A stretch of 18,538 nt of DNA, taken from positions 1-18,538 of the forward strand of contig JASHYE010000275.1 in NCBI GenBank assembly GCA_030043155.1, in the 5' to 3' direction. The position numbers and the translations under genes were made by a program. Numbering within the stretch: position 1 is the first letter of the stretch; the number at the start of each line of letters is the position of its first letter. Shown piece after piece: positions 1 to 6,244 of the stretch. The notes below the pieces were generated by a model. The model did not search any database and was not told the DNA's origin. It saw only the letters and a list, made by a program, of their open reading frames with translations. This stretch comes from Candidatus Acidiferrales bacterium. GTDB lineage: Bacteria; Acidobacteriota; Terriglobia; Acidoferrales; UBA7541.

Positions 1-2
1 AC

Positions 3-1271
3 GTATCGGCGAGCCGGTTTGATTGGGATGACTTTCACCCATACGTATACAAGACTATGGATTACGGCAAGCATTGGACAGAGATCACTACCGGACTGCC
101 GGGAGACCAGTATGTGGAGAGCGTGCGGCAGGACCCGAACGAGTCCAATCTTCTTTTCGCAGGAACCAGCGGCACGGTGTACTTCAGCTTGGATGACGGC
201 CAGCAGTGGCAGCCGTTGAGCCTCAATCTACCGGCGGTACGTGTGAATGATATTGAGATTCAGCCGGAGCAGCACGCGGTAGTGCTCGCAACATTCGGGC
301 GCGGATTTTGGGTGTTGGATAACCTGCAGTTCGTCGAGCAATTGGGGAATGCGAACGCGACGAGTGAGGCCGCCTACCTATTCAAGCCGCAACAGGCCTG
401 GCTGGTCACGCGCGGTGGAGGCGGATTTGGACCGCAGGGGCCGGGTGGCGAGAACTTGGCTGCGGGAGTCACCGTGTTTTTCCGAGTGCCGGCCGACTAC
501 GACGGCAGCACGCCGGTGAGCCTGCGCTTTAGCGATGCCAGCGGCAAATTGATCCGCAGCTATGCCTTGCACCTGAAACCGAAAGGCAAGGAGGCGCCGG
601 CGGAGCCTTCCGAGAATCCCGCAGTGATGCGAAAACGAGCGGAGGAAAGGTCAACGGCAATCGAGCCTGGCATGAATCATTTTCAATGGGACCTGACATA
701 TCCTGATGCGGTAGACGTAAAGGGCATCTTCAATTCAGGCTTTGCGGCTGCCCCTCCCGTCGGCCCGGAAGTGGTGCCGGGCACCTACAACGTGACGCTG
801 ACTTATGGTGACAGCACGCAGAAACAGGCATTCGTGGTGAAACTGGACCCGCAGCTGCAAACCACGCAGGCTGAACTCCAGCAGCGTTTCGATTTGCTGA
901 TGCGGATTCACGAGGCGATGAACCGGCTCGATACGAACTTGAATCAGGCCATTGATGCCCGCGACGCGCTCGAGAAGGCGGTCGCCAGCAGCAGCGTGTC
1001 GAGCGATCAGGCGCAACCGGCAATCGACCAACTGAACCGCGACATAGACGATCTGGTGGATCTCAAGATTCAGTCCGGTGAAGGCGCATTGGTGTATCCA
1101 CCCCGGCTGCGTGCATGGCTGAGCGCCATCGCCAGCCAAGTGAGCACGGGACTCGTGCCACCCACGCCGGCCATGGTGCAGGTGGCGGATGGATACATCC
1201 AAGATGCGAGTGCGGGTGTCTCGCGCCTGGAATCCGATGTTGCCGCTGCCAACAAAATGCTGAAGCCCTGA
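3..1271 (+). CDS. Sortilin/VPS10-type BNR-repeat exported protein, C-terminal part (5' end outside window)
   Basis: The reading frame is already open at base 3 and gives 422 residues, so this is the C-terminal part of a larger protein; the first in-frame ATG at 57 is internal. Two Asp-box (BNR) motifs are visible: TMDYGKHW (visible residues 18-25) and SLDDGQQW (about 62-69). They are followed by NLP and an ATFGRGFWVLD segment. This order is the end of the beta-propeller in the glycosyl hydrolase/sortilin-like exported proteins common in Acidobacteria and Bacteroidetes. A Gly/Pro-rich segment follows, then a beta-sandwich-like region, then a helical segment rich in Leu, Gln and Arg (about 285-350) that may be coiled coil. 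These proteins are usually about 1,000 residues and exported; their substrates are largely unknown, so no enzymatic role is claimed. It ends 72 bases before the convergent facilitator gene, and no clear terminator is visible between them. Confidence 0.85.
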   Translation, partial: VSASRFDWDDFHPYVYKTMDYGKHWTEITTGLPGDQYVESVRQDPNESNLLFAGTSGTVYFSLDDGQQWQPLSLNLPAVRVNDIEIQPEQHAVVLATFGRGFWVLDNLQFVEQLGNANATSEAAYLFKPQQAWLVTRGGGGFGPQGPGGENLAAGVTVFFRVPADYDGSTPVSLRFSDASGKLIRSYALHLKPKGKEAPAEPSENPAVMRKRAEERSTAIEPGMNHFQWDLTYPDAVDVKGIFNSGFAAAPPVGPEVVPGTYNVTLTYGDSTQKQAFVVKLDPQLQTTQAELQQRFDLLMRIHEAMNRLDTNLNQAIDARDALEKAVASSSVSSDQAQPAIDQLNRDIDDLVDLKIQSGEGALVYPPRLRAWLSAIASQVSTGLVPPTPAMVQVADGYIQDASAGVSRLESDVAAANKMLKP

Positions 1272-1343
1272 ATCGTGGCTCTGTGCGAAGTGCAAAGCGG
1301 CGCGGGTCCGGGATAACGCGAACCGGCGAAAAAAAGAGACGTG

Positions 1344-2750
1344 TTAATTTTCGTCGGAAGGTTCGGGGTGGATGGTGATGCGGTAGATTTGGGGGAAGCG
1401 CTCTTTGACACGGTCTTCGATAGCGGCGGTGACGTCGTGGACTTGAGTGATGGGAAGATTCCCGTTCATGGTGCAGTGGCAGGAGACCAGGATTTTGTGT
1501 TCGACGGAGCGGACGTGGGCTTCGTGGCAATCGGCGAGCTCGTGAAATTCAGCGGGAAGGCTGTTGATGAAGTCGCGGACGCGGATGGCGAGCTCTTTCA
1601 TTTCTTCGCCGCCGGCGATACGCGCGCCGAGCGGTTCGATGTGGATGATGATGGAGGCATTTCCGTCGGCTTGGCGGAGAAGGTCCTGCTCGAGTTCGGT
1701 GGCGAGGCGATGAGCATCGCGAAGGCTGGAGCGCTCGTCGACTTCGAGATGAATCTCGATGAACAGCCGGCCATCGACCTGATGCGCGGATAGTTCGTGG
1801 ACGGAAAGGCCTCGGCGCTGAGCAGTGGCGCGGACGGATTCGAGGAAGTTTTCGCCGGAGCGGGCGCGCGGCTCAGCGTGGACGACCACGTCGGAAGGAA
1901 CAATTTCGGCGATGCGGCGCTCGACGCGATCGCTGGTGGCGTTGGCTTCTTCGAGACTGATGGTGCGCGGAACGCTGACGGTCACGTCGACGAAATAGCG
2001 CTGGCCGGCGCGGCGCAGACGGACGCGATCGACGGCAAGGACGCCTTCGAGCTTTTCCACTGCGGAAGTGACCTTTTCCTGTAGACCGGCGGGCGCAACG
2101 TCTAAAAGGGCTTCGAGTGTGCGGCGGCCGAGGCGCCATCCCACCCAGATGATGACTCCAGCAACGATGAGTGCGGCGATCGGGTCGAAATAGCGCAGCC
2201 AGGAAATCGAGAAAATCTGTCCAAGCCAGACGGCGGCCACCCCGAGAAGAACGGCGCTGGTGCTCCAGACGTCGGTGGAGAAATGCAAAGCGTCCGCTTC
2301 GAGAGCCTCGCTGGGGAAGCGGCTTGCGACGCGAGAGATGGCGCGGGCGCGCGTGGAGTCAATTCCCACCATCACGAGCAAGAGAACGATAGCGAGCCAG
2401 CCGGGACGCAGGTTTGCGCCGTGGAAGAGCAGGCGCTGGAAAGCTTCCCAAACAATGTAGAGCGCGGTGAGGAACAAGAGGGTGGTTTCGACAAAGGCGG
2501 AGAAACTTTCGAATTTGGCGTGGCCGTAGGTGTGGTCGGCGTCGGCGGGCTTGTCGGCGACACGAACGGAGAAGAACGTGATGACAGCGGCGATGAGGTC
2601 GAGGCAGGAATGCAGCGCTTCCGAGAGAACGCCCAAGCTGCCGGTGCGAAGGGTAAGGAAAATCTTGAGCGCGACGAGGACGAGCGCGCTGGCGACAGAC
2701 GCGAGCGCCGCCAATTTTTTCTGTCGCACGGCCTCCGCAGACGCATCCAT
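1344..2750 (-). CDS. Cation diffusion facilitator with three tandem C-terminal dimerisation-type domains
   Basis: This is a 468-residue inner-membrane metal-ion/proton antiporter of the CDF family. Residues 1-215 hold the usual six membrane segments. The metal-site motifs are HSCLD in TM2 (H47, D51) and HFSTD in TM5 (H156, D160), an HxxxD/HxxxD pair typical of zinc-type members. The DHTYGHAKFE loop (72-81) is also conserved. Most CDF proteins are near 300 residues with one cytosolic ferredoxin-like domain. Here three follow in tandem: about 222-294 (ending VVVHAEP), 301-374 (ending IIIHIEP) and 383-464 (ending ITIHPEP). The third carries HELADCHEAH and CHC, possible extra metal ligands. The ATG at 2750 was chosen because family homology begins there. 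A longer frame to 2924 would overlap the divergent gene. No Shine-Dalgarno sequence precedes the ATG, but TATAAT lies 10 bases upstream, so the mRNA may be near-leaderless. Zinc is the likeliest substrate, but this is not proven. Confidence 0.9.
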   Translation of the reverse strand: MDASAEAVRQKKLAALASVASALVLVALKIFLTLRTGSLGVLSEALHSCLDLIAAVITFFSVRVADKPADADHTYGHAKFESFSAFVETTLLFLTALYIVWEAFQRLLFHGANLRPGWLAIVLLLVMVGIDSTRARAISRVASRFPSEALEADALHFSTDVWSTSAVLLGVAAVWLGQIFSISWLRYFDPIAALIVAGVIIWVGWRLGRRTLEALLDVAPAGLQEKVTSAVEKLEGVLAVDRVRLRRAGQRYFVDVTVSVPRTISLEEANATSDRVERRIAEIVPSDVVVHAEPRARSGENFLESVRATAQRRGLSVHELSAHQVDGRLFIEIHLEVDERSSLRDAHRLATELEQDLLRQADGNASIIIHIEPLGARIAGGEEMKELAIRVRDFINSLPAEFHELADCHEAHVRSVEHKILVSCHCTMNGNLPITQVHDVTAAIEDRVKERFPQIYRITIHPEPSDEN

Positions 2751-2760
2751 GGGAGAGGCG

Positions 2761-2766
2761 ATTATA
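2761..2766 (-). promoter_or_regulatory. Candidate -10 box of the CDF gene
   Basis: On the - strand this reads as a perfect TATAAT, with 10 bases (2751-2760) between it and the ATG at 2750. Transcription would start about 3-5 bases before the ATG, leaving no room for a ribosome binding site. No good -35 box is seen at the expected distance (2784-2789 reads CGGCGA). The motif is short and could be chance. Confidence 0.35.
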
Positions 2767-2789
2767 CGATGACGAGAAGCAAATCGCCG

Positions 2790-2808
2790 CTTCGCGGGCT
2801 GCGCGAAG
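2790..2808. repeat. Perfect 7-bp inverted repeat between divergent genes
   Basis: CTTCGCG at 2790-2796 and CGCGAAG at 2802-2808 are separated by five bases. The dyad sits between the CDF start and the metallophosphoesterase start, just before a TATAGT sequence at 2814-2819 that could be a -10 box for the rightward gene. It could be an operator or an RNA hairpin. There is no T-run on either side, so it is not a typical terminator. Confidence 0.4.
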
Positions 2809-2835
2809 CCCGGTATAGTTGAAATTTGAGTTCGT

Positions 2836-2841
2836 GGAGGG
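2836..2841 (+). promoter_or_regulatory. Ribosome binding site that decides a TTG start
   Basis: GGAGGG lies seven bases before the TTG at 2849, which is good spacing. The in-frame TTG at 2819 has no such site. The site therefore favours TTG 2849 as the start of the metallophosphoesterase. Confidence 0.6.
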
Positions 2842-2848
2842 ATTTTTC

Positions 2849-3682
2849 TTGGCGTCAGGCGAAGAACACCCAGACAGACATGCGCCGTGGTGGAGAAGGC
2901 ACATTGTTTTGCTGGCGATCGCAATCGTGGTGGCGGCCCTGGCGCTCGATGCGTTTGTCATCGAGCCGGACAATATTCAGGTGAATCACTATGTGATTCA
3001 CGGGAATGTGACAAGCCCGCTGAAGATTGCCGATTTGAGCGATCTGCACACGCGAGGGATGGGGCGGCCGGAGAGAAAAGTACTGGCGATACTCGCGCGA
3101 GAGAAGCCGGATGTGATTCTGATTACAGGGGATTCGCTGGCGGATCCATTTGGAAAGTACGCGGCGTGCATGAAGGTGTACAAACGATTAAGCGCACTGA
3201 ATCCGCCGCTGGGAGTCTGGTTTGTTCATGGGAACTGGGAGGTTATAAGGCCGGTAAGGCATGAGCGGGAGTTCTATCGTGATGCCGGAATCAACTTGCT
3301 CGTCAATCAGAACCACGAACTGCGGCCGGGTGTGTGGCTAATCGGTTTGGACGACGCGTCGGTGGGCCGGCCAGATTTGGCTGAGGCGATGCAAGGCGTT
3401 CCCGACGATGCATACAAGATTGCAATGTTCCACTCGCCGATTTTTTTCGAAGTGATTGCCGGGAAGGTGAATCTGGCGCTGGCGGGACACACGCATGGAG
3501 GACAAGTGCGAATCCCATTCGTGAAACCGACGTGGCTCCCTGTTGGAAGCGGCCCTTATCTCGAAGGGTGGTACGAGGAAAAGAATTCGCGCATGTACGT
3601 AAATCGCGGAGTGGGGATGTCCAATATTCCGGTACGATTCCTGTGCCGGCCAGAAGTGGCGTTTATTACGCTGGAGCCGTAG
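2849..3682 (+). CDS. Membrane-anchored YkuE-like metallophosphoesterase
   Basis: This 277-residue protein has an N-terminal membrane anchor (about 18-36, after WWRR) and a calcineurin-like phosphoesterase domain (about 57-275) that would face the periplasm. Dinuclear-metal motifs are in the expected order: SDLH (D65, H67), TGD (D95), HGNWE (N129), HSP (H195) and GHTHGGQ (H214, H216). The family hydrolyses phosphoesters; relatives such as YkuE and LpxG-type enzymes act at the membrane surface, but the substrate here cannot be read. One oddity: the usual GNH[DE] motif is GNWE, so Trp130 replaces the His that normally helps protonate the leaving group. The start is TTG 2849 because GGAGGG precedes it; a TTG at 2819 would add ten residues. 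The gene is divergent from the CDF gene by 98 bases and lies 63 bases before a tRNA gene. Confidence 0.88.
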   Translation: MASGEEHPDRHAPWWRRHIVLLAIAIVVAALALDAFVIEPDNIQVNHYVIHGNVTSPLKIADLSDLHTRGMGRPERKVLAILAREKPDVILITGDSLADPFGKYAACMKVYKRLSALNPPLGVWFVHGNWEVIRPVRHEREFYRDAGINLLVNQNHELRPGVWLIGLDDASVGRPDLAEAMQGVPDDAYKIAMFHSPIFFEVIAGKVNLALAGHTHGGQVRIPFVKPTWLPVGSGPYLEGWYEEKNSRMYVNRGVGMSNIPVRFLCRPEVAFITLEP

Positions 3683-3696
3683 GATGCGGATTCAGT

Positions 3697-3725
3697 TTCT
3701 GCATCGGCTCCGGCGTGTGTAGAAT
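3697..3725 (+). promoter_or_regulatory. Candidate promoter of the tRNA gene
   Basis: TTCTGC (3697-3702) and TAGAAT (3720-3725) are 17 bases apart. This would place the transcription start about 14 bases before the tRNA, a usual leader length. The -10 box matches the consensus at five of six positions, but the -35 box is poor. The call rests on position more than on sequence. Confidence 0.35.
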
Positions 3726-3745
3726 CAATTTGGTTTCTGCCGCGC

Positions 3746-3821
<76 letters not shown>

Positions 3822-4120
3822 GAATTTTGTTTTAAGCTAAGCAAACACAATTAGTTGGGCCTTCCGGCCTCATTCGAGGCCGGACTCGATTTGGGAACAT
3901 CCGGGGACGAAATTTCTGCGACTGGCTCGAGCGGTAGAGGAATGGAAGTGCGATATGCTCAGCAGGAGCACCGCGAGCAGACACTAATATCGCTACTAAA
4001 GAGACTCCCAAAAATCGCCGACCAATTTGGCCCTTTGTGAATTCATAAGGACTCTTGATTCTGACCGATCATTTGTATCAGGCGCAAACAATTGTTCTGA
4101 ATCCATGGGGCAATGAATCC
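3822..4120. other. 299-base non-coding gap between the tRNA and the leftward gene run
   Basis: No supported gene lies here; a 61-codon + frame from 3855 has low-complexity composition and no ribosome binding site. The gap separates the rightward tRNA from the convergent end of the long leftward run. It contains the perfect inverted repeat at 3864-3883 and the 10-bp palindrome AACAATTGTT at 4087-4096. No integrase remnant and no copy of the tRNA 3' end was noticed. Confidence 0.5.
3864..3883. terminator. Perfect 8-bp stem with 4-base loop; possible bidirectional terminator
   Basis: CCGGCCTC (3864-3871) pairs perfectly with GAGGCCGG (3876-3883) around the loop ATTC, giving a strong GC-rich hairpin. 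It lies 42 bases after the tRNA and downstream of the last leftward gene, where a transcription barrier is expected. No T-run follows on either strand, so it is not a canonical intrinsic terminator. Confidence 0.4.
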
Positions 4121-5284
4121 TCACTTCAGGTCGTGCAGCGTAAGCCTCGCGCCAGAAAAAATGGCGATACGTTTTCCGTCGGAAGAGCAAGCAACCAGTG
4201 TTGGATCAGCGTCGCCCACATCCTGGCCTCGCCATGTTGACGGCGGAAAACTCGCGATGAGTGCGCCAGAGGGAATCAGGTATATCGCGGCCCGCTGCGC
4301 ACTCCCGAGAACGAATCGGTTGGTGACACCGCAGAAGGCACCCTGTATTCCGCCGTGTGTTTCTTGCTCTTCAACCTGCACATCGAGTTTGCCGACGAGT
4401 TTGCCTGTGACGCCCTCCTTGATGAGCACTTCGCTTGAAGCGGATTCGTTAAAGGAGCGATCGGGCAATTCGACGACCCACGCCCCGTTTGCGGAGCGCA
4501 CCGAATCATACGTGAACCAGGAAATCAGCCGGCGGGTTCTAAGATCAACGATTTTTCTACCGACCCGATCGTTTGCGAGTTCAACAGCTCCGTCAGCAGT
4601 CAGTCCGCCGCTGTCGAGCCCCCCGGCGGCGATGCGTTTGCTCCCTATTCTAGCGACGAGCGTTTTCGAGTGCCAGTCGTAGACGGTAACAAGCAATGGG
4701 AGAGTTTCCGAACCGGATTCCGAGTAAATCGAAATAAGATTTCCATCTCCGGATAGGGCACCGTCCGGATAGGTGGTTGGCTCGTACCAAGCGAGTGGGA
4801 TCGGGGCAAGTACTCCGGTTTGCGTGTCGAGCAACGTGAGTTGAACGCGGCCGCCAGAAATGGGAACAGAAAGAAAAGCAGTTCGTCCGTCAGAGGTAAC
4901 GGAAAGCACGTTCGTGTCGGGCCTTAGATTTACGATGTTTCTGACGGCGCCCGTAATCGCGTCATAGGTGATCGCGCGGCTGCTTCCGATGGCGACGAGA
5001 AGCTGGCCGTCTCGGCTGAAAGCGAGCTTCGCGCCTACGTCAGGCGACAAAGCCGCTTCGCGCAGAGCATAGCCATCGACGTGTCGGCCGTCATCACTTC
5101 CTCGATTATCAGGCTCCCTATGGGTTAGCGCTTGAGCGGCCCGGCCGTTGATCGTGCGCCACGGACAACACACAATCAGAAGCAAAAGGCATAGTCGCCT
5201 TAGCCCAAGTGGCGAGACCCAATTCACGTTCGCACTTCTCCCGATTCTCTTTCTCAGGCTGACCGTCACTGCCGCGCCAGACAT
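4121..5284 (-). CDS. Exported beta-propeller-like (WD40/TolB-type) protein
   Basis: This is a 387-residue protein with a hydrophobic stretch at about 30-41 (LCLLLLIVCC after two Arg), read as a late signal peptide or anchor. The rest is made of repeated short beta segments of the kind seen in quinoprotein/WD40-like propellers: FSRDGQLLVAIGS, VTSDGRTAFLSV, LSGDGNLISIYS, CSSDGKRIAIFS. The S-x-DG-x pattern occurs at regular spacing. No catalytic residues are recognisable, and a binding or sensing role would be usual for such folds. The ATG at 5284 was chosen because it lies 46 bases after the preceding stop. The frame stays open to 5425, inside the PASTA gene, and no strong ribosome binding site marks either start, so the N-terminus is uncertain. 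It is the last gene of the leftward run. The family is not firmly identified. Confidence 0.7.
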   Translation of the reverse strand: MSGAAVTVSLRKRIGRSANVNWVSPLGLRRLCLLLLIVCCPWRTINGRAAQALTHREPDNRGSDDGRHVDGYALREAALSPDVGAKLAFSRDGQLLVAIGSSRAITYDAITGAVRNIVNLRPDTNVLSVTSDGRTAFLSVPISGGRVQLTLLDTQTGVLAPIPLAWYEPTTYPDGALSGDGNLISIYSESGSETLPLLVTVYDWHSKTLVARIGSKRIAAGGLDSGGLTADGAVELANDRVGRKIVDLRTRRLISWFTYDSVRSANGAWVVELPDRSFNESASSEVLIKEGVTGKLVGKLDVQVEEQETHGGIQGAFCGVTNRFVLGSAQRAAIYLIPSGALIASFPPSTWRGQDVGDADPTLVACSSDGKRIAIFSGARLTLHDLK

Positions 5285-5330
5285 CCTTGTCACGCGACGC
5301 GAGGCGGCAAATGTACCAGGAATCTGAAGG

Positions 5331-6197
5331 CTAGGTTCCGCCTTCGATGCTGACTTTAAAACTAAAGGCCGTGCCCCGCGCAACCTGCGAGCCAGGCGCG
5401 GGAGTCTGCGCGAGGATAGTTCCAACGGGCAAGGAGCTCGAGGGAATGAACGAGACTCGCCCCATCCGGTATCCAGCGGCTTCCAACTCCTGACGCACTT
5501 GGACGTATGGTCGATTCTGAAAATTGGGGCACTCGAGGTCCGACGGAGCCGCAGTAGGCGAATTGACCCAAGCTCGAGCCTGCATTTCGGGCGGCTCGAG
5601 AGCGCCGGAAGCTGGCGGTCGCGGCTTTTTCATCCACGCTCTTATACTGATCCCGAGAAAGGCGAAGAAGGGTATCGAAAACATCCACGAAAGAATCATC
5701 TGGACTCTCAAGTTTTCGACTATAGCTGCTGGTTGGTAGATTGTTGGGGCTATTGCCGCACCGTTCGCAATCATCGCAACCTTTCCCTGAACCAATTGAA
5801 CAGTCACCTTCGCGGGTGGCCGGAGCTCATTCCAAAACTGGTTGTAGTTCCTGAATTCGAGCTGGACCTCGAATTGTCTGCCGGCTTGATCAATTAGAAT
5901 GACGTAATAATAGTCGTTGCCCCTATGCCCGTGAAAACGGCTCTTTTTGAGGACAGTCATGGAATCTACTTCACACAACGCTCCACTCGGTGTTGCCGAA
6001 AATGTGCTCGGAGATTGCGGCGTCGCTGCCGTGCGGAGCAGAGTCGACCGTGCACAGGCGGGAGATGCTGCATAGGCGCTGGCAAGCGCGCGGGCGTGCG
6101 GGAGAGAGTTAAACGCGGATCGTCCAAACCGGAGAGGCACGATCAAGAGAATGAGCATCACGAATGCCCAAATTGCCCATGAAACCAACTTGCGCAC
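5331..6197 (-). CDS. Two-TM membrane protein with a single C-terminal PASTA domain
   Basis: The protein has 288 residues: TM1 (about 5-23, preceded by MRK), a middle domain (about 70-150) of beta character, TM2 (about 166-186, followed by RAWMKK), a Pro/Ala linker, and a PASTA domain (about 222-283). The PASTA signature is readable as CPNFQNRPYVQVRQELEAAG followed later by PVGTILAQTPAPGS. PASTA domains in PknB-type kinases and penicillin-binding proteins bind peptidoglycan fragments or tune enzyme activity. Here there is no kinase or transpeptidase, and positive-inside topology puts the PASTA domain in the cytoplasm. The GTG start at 6197 is supported by GGAGGAG just upstream. The gene follows the OmpA-fusion gene by 47 bases. 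Confidence 0.8.
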   Translation of the reverse strand: MRKLVSWAIWAFVMLILLIVPLRFGRSAFNSLPHARALASAYAASPACARSTLLRTAATPQSPSTFSATPSGALCEVDSMTVLKKSRFHGHRGNDYYYVILIDQAGRQFEVQLEFRNYNQFWNELRPPAKVTVQLVQGKVAMIANGAAIAPTIYQPAAIVENLRVQMILSWMFSIPFFAFLGISIRAWMKKPRPPASGALEPPEMQARAWVNSPTAAPSDLECPNFQNRPYVQVRQELEAAGYRMGRVSFIPSSSLPVGTILAQTPAPGSQVARGTAFSFKVSIEGGT

Positions 6198-6244
6198 GAC
6201 GCTCCTCCACAGCAGATTCTTGCTGGCAATTTTCTGGGGTAAGT

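Noticed and set aside
735..1295. 186-codon - strand frame
   Set aside because: It is antisense to the BNR protein, whose frame is strongly supported by Asp-box motifs.
2283..2822. 179-codon + strand frame rich in Glu and Gly
   Set aside because: It is a shadow of the CDF transmembrane region on the opposite strand; the acidic composition reflects reversed hydrophobic codons.
3855..4040. 61-codon + frame after the tRNA, considered as an integrase remnant
   Set aside because: No tyrosine recombinase motif is present; it overlaps the hairpin and has no ribosome site.
4087..4096. Palindrome AACAATTGTT after the last leftward gene
   Set aside because: It is too short to call as an operator or terminator, has no T-run, and such a palindrome is expected occasionally by chance.
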